Source: Parietichytrium sp. I65-24A
Taxonomy: Eukaryota > Sar > Bigyra > Thraustochytrida > Thraustochytriidae
DNA: 64,000 nt
Assembly (NCBI GenBank): GCA_012862575.1
Contig: BLSF01000007.1
Span: forward strand, 720,077-784,076
Direction: 5' to 3'
Position numbers and translations under genes: made by a program. The first letter of the stretch is position 1. Each line of letters starts with the position of its first letter. This document shows, in pieces, positions 21,718 to 32,764 of the stretch. Below the pieces are notes generated by a model. That model did not search any database and was not told the DNA's origin. It was given only the letters and a program-made list of their open reading frames with translations.

Positions 21718-22635
21718 TCAGTGTTCTGCTTTGTCTTTGTCGTGCTTTGGAAACGGGGGCCGAGCGCCACGAGCTACGGCATCCATGTCCAGAGCTGCAA
21801 AGAAGGGTTCTGACGCAACTTCTGAGTAGCCTGACCTCGCTCCCAACCGCGAAGGCTTGTCCAACTGCAGAAAGCCAAGAACAGCTTTGGCCGACGTCGA
21901 ATTTGTCTGTAGTTTTCGCTCAGAAAAGACTGTCTCAATAGGTGTGCAGCAAATGCGCCGCGCAGTGTCATTGCCATTTTTTCCCCACCATGGCAAGTCA
22001 CCAAACATGAGTTCAAACATCAAAACTCCGAATGCCCACCAGTCAGCCTCGAAACTGTGAGAAATGCGTCTCAACTTTTCAGGTGAAGCATAATAGCAGG
22101 TTCCAGCATATCGTTTTGGAAGTGGTGATACCTTGCCGTCTATCATAACCTCTCCCGACGCACAAGACGAACATCCAAAGTCGAGCAAGCGGATGTGGCC
22201 GTCCCTCGCCACTCCAATGTTCTCGGGCTTAAGATCTTCGTGAATCACATTGCGCGAGTGCAAATGACCAAGCGCAACCGCAATTTCAGCCAAGCACAGC
22301 GCAGCACTTTCTCTTGTGACATCTTCACGCTCCAAGAATGTGTAGAGGTCGCCTCGCTCACAGTACTCCATCCCAATGGCAACAAAGTCAGCTTGTGTGC
22401 TGAAGAAGAGCGCTTTTGCCACAAAAGAGCAGCTCTTGGCTGTTTCCATGAGCCTTATTTCCAGAAATGGGTCCGCGCATTTGGTCTCGTTGCTATTTGA
22501 GCGAATCACCTTGAGCGCGACTTTCCCGTGAGCCGCGACTTTCCCTACGTAGACCTGAGCCATAGTGCCACTGCATACTCGTCGCGGGCGATCGAGCAGC
22601 GCTAACGCGAGCTCGTCAAACTCCTCCACCGGCAT
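21718..22635 (-). CDS. Protein kinase, HED-type, paralogue of the kinase at 12190-13113
   Basis: A 305-residue single-domain kinase. Seen: CSGTMAQVYVG loop (21-31), K42 in VALK, E59, HEDLKPEN (122-129) with D124 and N129, a standard DFG (142-144), SPE (174-176), EADWWAFGVLMFEL, and a C-terminal PSRLGARSGYSEVASEPFF stretch that matches the AGC-kinase end of the C-lobe (SRLG...HPFF). It shares long matched blocks with the other kinase in this window, including GMEYCE-GDL, HED-KPENIG, GHIRLLD and DADWWAFGVLMFEL-like strings, so the two are duplicates that have diverged. HED instead of HRD in both shows this change is a family property. The frame extends to a TTG at 22671, and the ATG at 22635 is taken as start. 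Confidence 0.87.
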   Translation of the reverse strand: MPVEEFDELALALLDRPRRVCSGTMAQVYVGKVAAHGKVALKVIRSNSNETKCADPFLEIRLMETAKSCSFVAKALFFSTQADFVAIGMEYCERGDLYTFLEREDVTRESAALCLAEIAVALGHLHSRNVIHEDLKPENIGVARDGHIRLLDFGCSSCASGEVMIDGKVSPLPKRYAGTCYYASPEKLRRISHSFEADWWAFGVLMFELMFGDLPWWGKNGNDTARRICCTPIETVFSERKLQTNSTSAKAVLGFLQLDKPSRLGARSGYSEVASEPFFAALDMDAVARGARPPFPKHDKDKAEH

Positions 22636-23569
22636 CGTGTGCGTGTGCCTGTCAACTGAGCGCGCTCCCAAACTGTGATTGGAGTTTGGCGATCACCCTT
22701 TTTGTAATGATTGTTCTTGTGAACTAACTCTCAAGAAAACGAAGGCTAATGCTATCTCCTCTCTCACACATGGCAAAGATAACACTCATACTCTGTGGGT
22801 GGTGGCTTCTTCCGCCTCCTCAGCTTCTCAGGACAGCTCTTCTACTAAGAATTGGAAACTTCTCAGACAGCTCTTTTGCTAAGAATTGGAAAGAGAGCGA
22901 AACCCTCATGCAATCCTCGCTGAATCTCCTTCGAAGGTGCACATGAACACATAGTCAAGGAGAAGAAAAGAAGGGGGGGAAAAAAAAGATCACTTCTACT
23001 CCAAGCTACCAGCCACTCCACGCAACTCGCGAGAGCGGCGCTGATTCCGTGCACGATGGCAGGAAGGAGAGCCTTCTGGACTTGAGATCATCAGGGCTAG
23101 ACACTATATCGGAAAACTCTTTTTCTCTCCTCCGATCCCATCAATTGAGCCAACACTCCCCTTCCTCTCCTTCCGTCTTCTTCTCCAAGCTCGAAAAGTT
23201 GCCCATGGCAGTTCAATTTGTAAGCCTCTTTCGTGTGTCTGAAAGAGATGGAGTGAAAAACACACAGAGGGCGAAAGCAAAGAAACAACAAAAGAGTCGT
23301 TTGTGCACCCGATTATAGTACGTCTCACAGTGCACTAGATACTAGAACTCGTTCACCAAGTACACTACACTTCCTGAGAAATTTCCATTCTTACGCCACT
23401 TTCTAAATTAATCTTATGGCGTGTGTAATGCAACTATCCGTTAGCGACACAAGTTTCCAACTTTTCAAGTTGCCAGCCAATGTGTCAAGAGCTCAAGCTC
23501 ACGTTCCACCTTGCTTAGCTTTCAAGTTGTTGACTGCGAATTGCAGTAGATTAACAATGTCGCGCTTGG

Positions 23570-23616
23570 ATGTCTGGGATGTCTGGGGTGTCTGGGGTGT
23601 CTGGGGTGTCTGGGGT
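23570..23616 (+). repeat. Nine-base tandem repeat (ATGTCTGGG/GTGTCTGGG, 5 copies)
   Basis: Head-to-tail nonamers that give a WDVWGVWG-type peptide in one frame. The frame is short and otherwise featureless, so it is read as a minisatellite. Confidence 0.9.
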
Positions 23617-25568
23617 GAGCGCAGAGTTTTAGAGCCTCGCTCTAGGACGCGGGGTTCAAAAGTCCGTAGCTCCGGCTGAGCGAGGCAAAGAGTGATTTCG
23701 AATGCCGCACATGCGCCCAAAGACGACGGCCTCGGCATCACCAGGTGGTGAAAATTTCTGCTACATTGGCCTGCTCAGTAGCAAATGAGCTCCTGTTCGT
23801 TTCAGAACTCTCCTTTTTGGCAGTCCAAAAGTAGCACCACGGTTACAGATTCGCCGACTCAGAGTCTGGCCACCAATCTGCGCTACTGCCTGCGGTGAGC
23901 CAAACAGGCGTGTGTCAAGAGCCAAGCGAGCGTGTGCGTGTGTGTATCTACAACGAGGCGCAGTGTAAAGCCGCTCCAGAAATTTGCTAGCCTTTTATGC
24001 AGGTGCGCTATGCTTGCTCTCCGCCTGCTTCTCGCTTGTGGCGCTTTGCGGCGCCATGCGGCTTGTCCTACCAAAATGGACTGGAACAATACGCTTGCTG
24101 CCAGGAACAAATCTACCGCAGCGAGAATCAAATCCAACTGAATCGCAACGCAGGCTTTCCCTTAACGCTCGGCGCTAATGTGGAAAAGGTTTACGGTCCG
24201 CCAGGCCTGCACCTACCTCGTTGCGAGCGCGCCTCGACTTTGACCGCGAAAAGTGGAAAGGAGCCTCTGAGAGAGTGAAACAGATCGTCTCTTTTTTCCA
24301 GCATGGCTTTCTTTCTCTTTTGATCAGATAGAAATAGATAGAACGCCGTCAACTTTCGACCCACAGTCCAGGACTCGTATGCGTTTAGTGTATATACTAT
24401 TATCAGATAAAGAAAATGGATTTCTTTCGATTAGTCTCAGCTATCGCCATTACTGAGTTAGTAGAGTTTTGAGGGTTTTGCTCTTCTGCAAATGTAATGC
24501 AGTGCAATGCCATCATGGTCAAATAGAAGTCCAGAATTTTGAGATTGAAAAACCCGGAACGCAGAAACCTAGAAATGAAAAAAAGTAAGAATCTTAGAAC
24601 TCGGGCTCGCAGCAATCGGTAAGAAAAAGCAAATTGCGGGCGCCCCTCTGGGTTCGTATTGTCTGCTTCTCGGGAAGCCGGCTCTTCAAGCAACGAGGAC
24701 TTACGACAAATAATTGAGGCTTGGTTGGCCACGACTTTGCACTGACAGTGCGTACTGGCCTGGGAGAAGCAGAGCAACAGCGGGTTATTTCAGCAACTTT
24801 CCTTGAGTTAACTTCAGTTGCTGAACCTGGGAACGAAGTGGATCCACTTCAGTAAACTCTACATCGTTGAGAGGACTTTCGTTCATTATCTTGGCCTTCA
24901 GAGAAGGACCACGCAGGTTGTGAGCTGCTCAAAGCGGGTCTCGGGTATTGGCACAAGTTACCGCGCTACAGCACTTTCACTTGGCGCCTCCATGGATTAA
25001 GTTCGTTACACGCCACGGACCGGTGCGTGTGCCAACCGTTACGAAACGTTTTGAGGGAAATCGCCTGAAGCTTTAGGCTTTCAAAGATGAGAATGTGAAA
25101 AGAAAGAGATCCGGGAAAGAGAGAGTTTCGAGGTTGTTTAAAGATTTCGTTTGCCTGGCTTCGATCTTTCCAAAGCGACCCCGACCCTTTCACTTGAGAA
25201 CATAAAGTGGGAAGATTACTCAGCTGAGTATGGACTCGTAGCTCGTCGCTTTAAGAGACATTGACTTGCTTCTGGTTGCACTGCTTCGAGCTCTTTCGAG
25301 ACCCACAGAAATGAAAATCACTGCGGTGAGGGGAAGAAAAATGGATTGCCGCACTTGATGTCTTCAGTTTGAACTTTCTTTTTTTTTGCACCAACGGTGA
25401 AGGTTGAAGGGAATATTGAGCAGGTCGGACTTCCTCTGGCGATTCACTTTCCATCACAAACAAGAAGAGCTATTTCGTACATATGGGAAAGAGATTCAAT
25501 CGGAATTTTGCTTTGCTTCTCGCAAGCCATACATTATCCCGCTTTTTTTTTTTTTTGGGGGGGGGGGG

Positions 25569-25586
25569 NNNNNNNNNNNNNNNNNN
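25569..25586. other. Assembly gap of 18 N
   Basis: The gap is preceded by about 14 T and 12 G and followed by 7 G. Homopolymer tracts of this type commonly stop sequencing or assembly. The true length is unknown. Confidence 0.98.
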
Positions 25587-26032
25587 GGGGGGGTCCTCAG
25601 TGGAATGGGTCCTACGTGCAAAATTAATCAGGCCAACAACCAGATCAATTTCGATTTCAATCCTGCCTGAGGAAGAGTGGATTCGCCGAGCGAATTATTA
25701 GCTTTTTCTTGCTTTTAATGCGCAAATAGACCGCTGCAGTACACTTGGGCGGGAAATAGATCTACCTACTCGATGACAACTCGTCATCTCAGCAAATTTA
25801 CCGAGTCCTCAGACTGTTGTGTGTTGGAGATTATATAATTTATCATGCTCACGTTGACACCCTTGAGACAGCGAGTGGAAAGAATCTTCGCTTGCTTTCA
25901 TATAGAATGAAGGAAGGAATTAAATTTTACCATTTGTGATCTTCAAGCAGAGTCAACTCTTTCAAAACAAGATTCACTATGCCTTCCGGGGCGCCGAGAC
26001 ATCCGTGAAGAAATGTGTTTGGATTGATTGTG

Positions 26033-26172
26033 AGCTGCCGAGCACCGATTGCGATTGTGCTCCCCGCGTCAAGAATCCGGGAGACAAGGCAAATGAAACC
26101 AAAATAACGTCAAACTTGCGCAACAGCGCGCTTTTGTTGGAAATGATTCCAAGCTGCCGAGCACCGATTGCG
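26033..26172 (+). repeat. Diverged direct repeat, 119-base spacing
   Basis: A 21-base identical core runs at 26033-26053 and again at 26152-26172. Flanking similarity (GTCAAGAnnC, GACAAGGCAAA/GGCAAGGCAAAA, ATGAAAC) extends past the core to about 26105 and 26215. It may be an old tandem duplication or a remnant of a mobile element. Confidence 0.7.
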
Positions 26173-29044
26173 TCTGCTGTGTCAAGACCCTGAAAGGCAA
26201 GGCAAAATGAAACATAAAAGCCGTTGCAAATTATGTTTAATACAGACTTTGTTGGATTGGATCATTGCAAAAACGAGGGGACTGCAAGGGGTGCCATTTC
26301 CCGTAACAAGTACGCATGGTAACGAGCTCTGTCATAAAGAACATGCACGATGCGTAGGTAACTCCAAAATTTAATCAAATGCGGAGCAACGAAAAGTCCG
26401 TTTCTAAATTTGCTTTAGATTGTTGTTGAATTTTCAACTGAAATCTCAGTGTCTCGCTCGCCTTTAAACTCTGTTACATTTTTTATAAGTCGATTCGAGT
26501 TCTTCACGCAGACTTGAAGCTATTCAACCTAATCCTTGAAATTCATGGATGGAAGAACTCCTTTGTGGAGACACAAAATCCTTTTCACCATTATTTGTAC
26601 TAAACGGGCCAAGAAATCCTGGACTTGCTGTTTATTGGTCATGCTTGTGCTCTGACACGGCTCTTGGAAGCAAGATCCCTCTTCGTGTTACCAACATCAA
26701 TTCGCCCGACACTAAGATGATTTAAGATCAGTCACTAATTTGCTTCCGGCGACCTTGCTACTGATACGACACAGAGAGGAAATGTCCACTTTCAATAGTA
26801 TGCTTCTTGTGACCATTCTTCATGACCATGGATTGTCTGAGTTCGGGATCGCTACTCATTGCTTTGCATCTTACGCCCCAATCCAGTTGAGATCAGCCCC
26901 GATGTGCGTGAATTTGTCCGCTTGCCATTCCCGAAGAGTGAGCGGAAATGTTGATCCAATGAAGTCTGCGTCCTGCTTGGCGCAACGAAGGAATCAGAGT
27001 CCGGATTCCAAATTTAACCTGCCTTAATGATGAGTTGGGACTCGGAATTCCAAACTTGAAAGAACTTTAAATACGCTTACTTTTATAATATGTATTTGAA
27101 ACTTATATTTTATATTTGAGAATTTAGGCATCGTTGACGAAATGTTCCCTGCACGTGAACACGACTGAACTTCTTTGACTAGTCCCTGTATACTAATTTT
27201 GGTAAGGGTAGGCGGATATTCTCGAAGGGAAACGGGAAAATAGAAATTGACCCGAATGGAACTACTATTACAGGCTATTATTGTAAAACGTAGTTTGCTC
27301 TTTGCGCAACTTGTTCACTGAATTCCTTCAGTCTCTCAAATACAGGACCTAATGTTTTTTTATATTATTCATACCAATACTTCTTGTAGTTCTGTATTCA
27401 AGAAGCGCATGTCGTGTGATAGGATTTATTATGGGACTTTCTAGTCTCTTGGGTTGCTCGGTGATTGTCAGTACTATTGGCTTGAAATACAGTCAAAACT
27501 GTAGAAGTGCGGGGTTCTTCGGACGGAATAAATTCGAAGCCCTCACTTTCCCATTCATTAGTGTCATACCCTCTCAAGAGTCGTCACTTTCGCAAACCTG
27601 AAAACACTTTCCCTCAGTTGGGCCACTTAACGTATAATTAGCTCATACGGTAATACTCTCTAGTTTTAAGGATTACAATATCATACTCATAGTGGAGAAA
27701 AACGAGGGCAGATATAGATTTTTCGGAGGAGAAATAAGCTGCCTATTCAAGGCATAGTAAACCTTACGCTAATTTCCCCCCTCCTGGGTCCCCAAACTCT
27801 ATCCACCCCCTATTACCTCCTACCAAGTGGGTTGCGACAGGAGATGGACACATAGTTCGTCCTTACTCTTAACCTTAATCGACACAGAGTTCTTCCTCGA
27901 CTACTAGTCCCGTTTAACGCTCTGTTAGTCATATTTATATTTTCTGCTAACACAGTTAGGTCGAAGAACGGTCCACGTAATTTTCGAGTGTGAAAAAGTG
28001 CCAACGTGTATAGAATTAAAAAGAGAAAAGAGAGAAAAGAAAGCAATTTATGGGTTGATTGTGTGCGCTTTGGCGTTTTAGCCAGAGTGTGCAAAAAGCA
28101 CAACAGACCCCAAACGCGAAGGGCGGCAGAGAGAGTGCTCGATCGTCCCGTGAAAGAATTGTTGTGGCTAAAGCTGCTAAAGCAATTAGGTCCATCAGAA
28201 TTCAGGTGCAAATAAACTTAGTCGGAATCGAGATACATCGAGGTAGAGCGCGCTGAAAGATAAGATTAAATCGTCATCAAGGCGTATCAAGGCACGGCAG
28301 AGTGTAGGAAAGAGGTTCTGAACTTGCTGGGATACGTTTGTGGTGTCTCTCGTTCATTTTGGCATTTTGAGCATTTGAGCATTTTGGACATCCATCTTTC
28401 GCGCGGTCGATCTCCAGGTTTCCCCACCCCTGCTCCAGCACTACGCGGAAGGTAGTCTCGGAAATCAAGCTCGGTTTGGAGCGGAAAGAAGGAAGCTAAA
28501 AGGCGAGGTTCGAAGGAAGGAAGAAAGGAAGAAAGAAGACAGCGTTGTAGGTATTTGTAGGTGAGGGAAGAAGGCGTAGCGGTTCATAGCGCAGTTGCAC
28601 ATTCAACTTCTTGTTCGGCTTGTTCTGGAACAGTCATCGAACAAAGTATTCGGAGCATCGGCTAACAAGCATTTAGAGCTTTCCCTTTGACGTCGAAACT
28701 CGCATTCTCCGAACGCTCCGAGGCAGCAAGCAGGTGCACGGTGACTTTTACTTCACAGAGAGAGAACAAAGAGCGCGAGGATCTAAAGGATAAGCACACA
28801 CACACACGCATACACGCGAATCGCTTGCGCACCTGTGCATCACAGTTTACGAGAGACACCAGTGTACTTTTGTTTTTCTTTTCTTCTCGCTTGAGTTGGC
28901 AGAATTTGTAGATTCTGTTGAAAAGCTTCGCGAGACAAAGCAAGCTACAGCAGCGACATCGCAGGGCGGGCGCAGCAAAGTAAGGGCGGCGAGTGGCGAG
29001 GGCTGGGCCCGAAAGGAAGTTCGTTCAAGTCGCTGACTGCGACG

Positions 29045-30184
29045 ATGATGATGATGCCGCAACAGCAGCAACAACAGCAGGCGGTGCACCTGGAGCGGCT
29101 GAAGCTCGCAGGGAGCATCGCGAAATTGACAGGACGCGATCTCGCGGATGTTTTGGATGTTATTCGGCAGGAGCAGCCGTCGGCGCTGCAATATACTGAC
29201 CAGAATTGGGTGTTCGACACGGCGGTGCTGGAGAGCTTTGTGGTGCTCAAGCTGCAGAAACTCGTGGAGCATCGCCTGCACAACGCCCATCAGCGCGGCG
29301 CGGGCGAGCTGCAATTTGTGCATCACGGCAAGGACAAGGACACGGAGGATCCTTTGCACGGTCTCGACCCAGAAACGTTCGCCACATCTTCGCCGCTTCA
29401 GCGCGCTTCTCGGCAGGAGAGTGAGAACATGGCTGGCGGTTCAAACGTTTGTGACAAGAATCCGCCCGCAGAAGGCCCGGAGGATGAGGTTGATGACTCT
29501 GTCTTTCCTCTGAACGTGTCCCACCAGGTGCTTGGCAAACGCTCGGCAGCGCCATTAGACCTGGAAGCGCCATTAGAGCCAAAGGACTCTTCCATGTATT
29601 CAACCCCGAATCGCTCAGATAGTCACAAACGCCAAAGAACTGAGCCTATTTCACCTGCTAGCGCGCCTTCAAACGCGGGTAGCAGTAGCTCAAAAGCAGC
29701 AGGAGCGGAACAGACGGTAAATGGCATGCAAGTTGCGGATGTAATCTCCGATATTAACGTGTATGCCAACCCAGATAGAAAATCAAACTTACGCCTCATT
29801 TGCGGCAAATGCAACAAGTACTTTCGCAAAAAGACGGAGATTGTAACTCATATTCGCACCCATACAGGAGAAAAGCCCCTCAAGTGCCAGTTTTGCGACA
29901 GGCGGTACGCGCATCCATCAAACTTGCGCGTGCACGAACGCAGTCATGCCGGCGCGAAGCCGTTTCCTTGCAAGGTTGAAGGCTGCAAGAAGGCTTTTGC
30001 AAAATCTACAGCACTGAAGGCACACATGAACGATCAACACTATGTTGGTCCTGTGCGATGCTCCGTGTGTAGAAAGTCGTACAAGAATAAGGTGACGCTC
30101 TTGCGACATGAGGAACAAGCTCATCCCGAAAAAGCACGAACCAGCAAGGGATCCTGGAAGTCTGGGTCGACGAAAGCATTGTAA
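29045..30184 (+). CDS. NET-like domain plus four C2H2 zinc fingers, nuclear protein
   Basis: A 379-residue, intronless protein. A Met/Gln-rich start (PQQQQQQQ) leads into residues 16-79, which match the NET (extra-terminal) pattern of BET proteins: IAKLTGRDLADVLDVIRQ, then an acidic-hydrophobic strand and a final helix (VVLKLQKLVEHRL). A disordered middle (80-245) holds a KRQR basic patch that may be a nuclear localisation signal. Four C2H2 fingers follow: C253/C256/H269/H273, C281/C284/H297/H301, C309/C314/H327/H332 and C339/C342/H355/H360, with a canonical TGEKP linker between the first two. It is likely a DNA-binding regulator that recruits chromatin partners through the NET-like part. No bromodomain is present. 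The ATG is the first of four consecutive Met codons. Confidence 0.85.
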   Translation: MMMMPQQQQQQQAVHLERLKLAGSIAKLTGRDLADVLDVIRQEQPSALQYTDQNWVFDTAVLESFVVLKLQKLVEHRLHNAHQRGAGELQFVHHGKDKDTEDPLHGLDPETFATSSPLQRASRQESENMAGGSNVCDKNPPAEGPEDEVDDSVFPLNVSHQVLGKRSAAPLDLEAPLEPKDSSMYSTPNRSDSHKRQRTEPISPASAPSNAGSSSSKAAGAEQTVNGMQVADVISDINVYANPDRKSNLRLICGKCNKYFRKKTEIVTHIRTHTGEKPLKCQFCDRRYAHPSNLRVHERSHAGAKPFPCKVEGCKKAFAKSTALKAHMNDQHYVGPVRCSVCRKSYKNKVTLLRHEEQAHPEKARTSKGSWKSGSTKAL

Positions 30185-30567
30185 CGGGTTTTGCACTTGC
30201 ATCCTGCCTGTTGTAAATAAAATAGGATTTCAATTTACCGCGGCCGTTCGCCCGGAAGGATAGTATCAGTATCAATTGCAGGTGTTTAGGTACCTTGCAC
30301 AATAGGAAATTTTGGTGCTTTAATTATTGAGGATAACTTCTATGCGTTCGCTCGCAGGTGCGTATTGCGTTCGCAGGAGTGTATAAAAAAACCCTGTAAA
30401 TATTTTTATTTCCAGATTGCTTACTGAATTCTGCATTTTCTTTCTTTGGGGCAGTGTCTAAAAATATATTCCTCTTCCCGATTATACCTACTCGCACAGG
30501 CTGTCGTATTGGTGTGAGATTAGGTAAGCCCGACATCTTTAAACGGTGCGCACCGAAGGCCACTTGT
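30185..30567. other. Convergent intergenic spacer
   Basis: About 380 bases between the stops of the zinc-finger gene (+) and the K+ channel gene (-). It should hold both 3' ends. A TTTATT at 30405-30410 reads AATAAA for the minus-strand gene. No frame of interest is seen. Confidence 0.6.
30216..30221 (+). terminator. Possible poly(A) signal of the zinc-finger gene
   Basis: AATAAA lies 32 bases after the stop codon, inside TGTAAATAAAATAGG. It is a hexamer match only. Confidence 0.4.
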
Positions 30568-32764
30568 TTAAAACGGCGGCTCCGGAGAGCGTGAGATGGT
30601 GTCTTTGTCGCTCTTCATGCTCTGCAACAACCATGGCATCTTGCTACTATCCGCGTCGAGTGATATGGAGCTCCTTCGTCGATCCGTTTGATTTTCCTCC
30701 ACAGATGTCAAGATAAAATCCTCTCGGCGGAATCTACGTTGAGAGAAGGGAGCAAGCGTTTCGACACAATTGTTCAAAATACAGTCACTGTCAGCTGGGT
30801 ATTGCATCGTCAACGTGTAGAATGCATCCAACGCAACGTAGAGCAGGTCGCAGTAAGTCACTGCCTGAACACTTGCACTGCGAATCGATCCCGTCAAGAG
30901 TCCAATCTCGCCAAAAGTTTCACCTGGTGAAAGGACTCGGACAACAGCTTCTTGACCAGTCGGGCCAGCATGAACGACGTGGCAGGTTCCACATTGAAGC
31001 AAAAACCATGCATCGGCATGATCTCCCTGATTTATAATCACTTCAGTCGGAACGCATGCCATAGTGTTCATTCGATTGCAGAGTTCAACCATGAAGCTAA
31101 GGCTGCAACCATGCAAAAAGAATACTTTCTCCACTTTCTTCAAGTACAGAGACGACTTGATGTAAGCTTTCGTGTTAGGGTGCATGCCCTCGAAGAACTC
31201 TTCAACGCTTGTGTCTGCCTTTCGATGCTTGGTATAAATATATTCGTAATAGTTGAATATTTTGCGCTGAAGTTCTGGAGGGAACCGGAGATATCTCATC
31301 GAGGAGGCCACCTCTTCTATTTGGCAGGCGTACTGGTTCGAAACGCTATCGGCACTCTCAATCACGCGGACCTGCACGCAAAAACTCGTCAGAAACGTCT
31401 ATGCCGACAAGTGACCAACCTTTTCTTTCGACCTTCTTGAACGTCTGTCAACTTACGATGATGGAGAAAAAGTTGGCATATGCCCCCGCGCCAATCATGA
31501 TGACGATTATGTAAAACATGAACTCCATCCACCCGACTGGAACGTACTCGCCATATCCGACTGTCATAACAGTAGTGATAGCCCAATGCAGAGACTTGAG
31601 GTACTTTGAGATTGGAGACATTGTGCCACTTTGAAGGCCTCCAAGCTTGAGCCACGAACAATATTGACTCCTGAGCGCCGCTGCATTCGTTTGTTGTGAG
31701 GTCATTTGCATAATAGCGTCAGTGCACCCGCTTTCGTTCAACCACGTGGCGCCAACAAAGTACCAAAAGCAAGCGATCCAATGGCACAACAAGAGGATTG
31801 CAGTAACCAGCCGAAACAAGCGCGAAAAGATCCCGAGCTCGAATTTTTCCAAAAACCGCATAACCTTGGACAATCTCAATAGCCTGATACACTTGGACAT
31901 TCTCGTCGCAATCTCCCAGGTGGTGGGTAGGAAAAGCTCCATCGGCAGACAGGCAAGGAGGTCAAAGAAAAACCAAGTGCCCAAGTACTGACGAAAGATA
32001 GCTCTCCGACTCGTATGCAATTGACCATACTCATCAACGTATGCACAGAAAAATTGCTGGGCCATATCTGCCCAGAAGAATATATCACAAACAATGTCCA
32101 TGTTTTTCACTGCAGAAGGGATATCCGCCCAGAACGCGAGTGCGTAAGGTAATATTGCAGCATTGTAAAGGACGAGTGCGACCATAGTGAATTCCCACAC
32201 CCGATACGGCGCCCACCATGGCATAATGACAAAGTTGGTCAAAATATGACTCAGATGCTGTGCAAGACTTGGAGCGACTTCAGCGTTTTGCATCTTTTGC
32301 GAGGCTGCCGAGCTGGCTGTTGTGGTTCCCCCTTCGGCTTGGGACTCACTGTTTGGCTTAATATTATACATATTGAACCAGTTGGCCCCATTTGTCACCA
32401 ACTCAAGCTCCTCAGACGTAAGACCGCTTCCAACGAGTGGTAATTGCTCCTTTTCCTCCCAGGTAATAGTTTTCTCACTCTCAGTTCTCGAAAATGTTAG
32501 CCCGGAGCTATTCCTCCTCCGCAACAAAGGCATCAGAGGGATCAAAGACGTGATGCTGCTCGACTTTATTGGCGGAACAATCTTCATTTGTGTCCTTCGC
32601 CCGCCCGTGCTCCATATATTTGGTGTTCCCCCGTTCATGTCCATGACGCTCTTTGACCTTGAGTCACTGCCTCGAAGCATGGATTTGTCCGGCAGAGGCG
32701 TGCGCCGCTTGAAACTCGTCGACGAGGGCGAGAAAGATCGCCGCGAAGTCGCAATGTTCAACAT
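30568..32764 (-). CDS. Voltage-gated-type K+ channel with cyclic-nucleotide-binding domain, 2 exons
   Basis: Exons 32764-31457 and 31371-30568 give about 703 residues. Order: basic, Ser-rich N-terminus, S1-S6 helices, an S4 with spaced Arg/Lys (RLLRLSKVMRFLEKF, about 290-305), pore with TVMTVGYGEYVPVG (GYG near 403, the K+ filter), C-linker (MRYLRFPPELQRKIFNYYEY) and a CNBD whose phosphate-binding cassette reads FGEIGLLTGSIRSASVQA, keeping the E and R that bind cyclic nucleotides. This is the EAG/HCN/plant Shaker-type plan, and the channel may be gated by voltage and cAMP/cGMP. The intron join restores the S6-to-C-linker junction. In exon 1 the frame extends upstream to a TTG at 32875 without an ATG, so the start at 32764 is tentative and an extra 5' exon is possible. 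Confidence 0.85.
31372..31456 (-). other. Intron of the K+ channel gene (85 bp, phase 0)
   Basis: On the minus strand it starts GTAAGT (after ATC) and ends TTTTTGCGTGCAG. Retention would stop translation two codons into the intron, right after S6. Confidence 0.88.

Larger units (their letters stand above)
22636..29044. other. Gene-poor region with assembly gap (6.4 kb)
   Basis: The longest stretch without a supported gene. It is AT-rich from about 24300 to 28300. Contents: a nine-base repeat (23570-23616), an 18-N gap inside a homopolymer (25569-25586), a diverged direct repeat (26033-26172) and short (CA)n and purine tracts near 28795. Open frames reach about 130 codons with no motif, and none resembles a transposase, integrase or polymerase. 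The right end (about 28500-29044) should hold the promoter and leader of the zinc-finger gene. Confidence 0.55.

Noticed and set aside
23630-23680. tRNA-like B-box (GGTTCAAAAGTCC)
   Set aside because: The T-arm does not pair fully and no acceptor stem or A-box fits.
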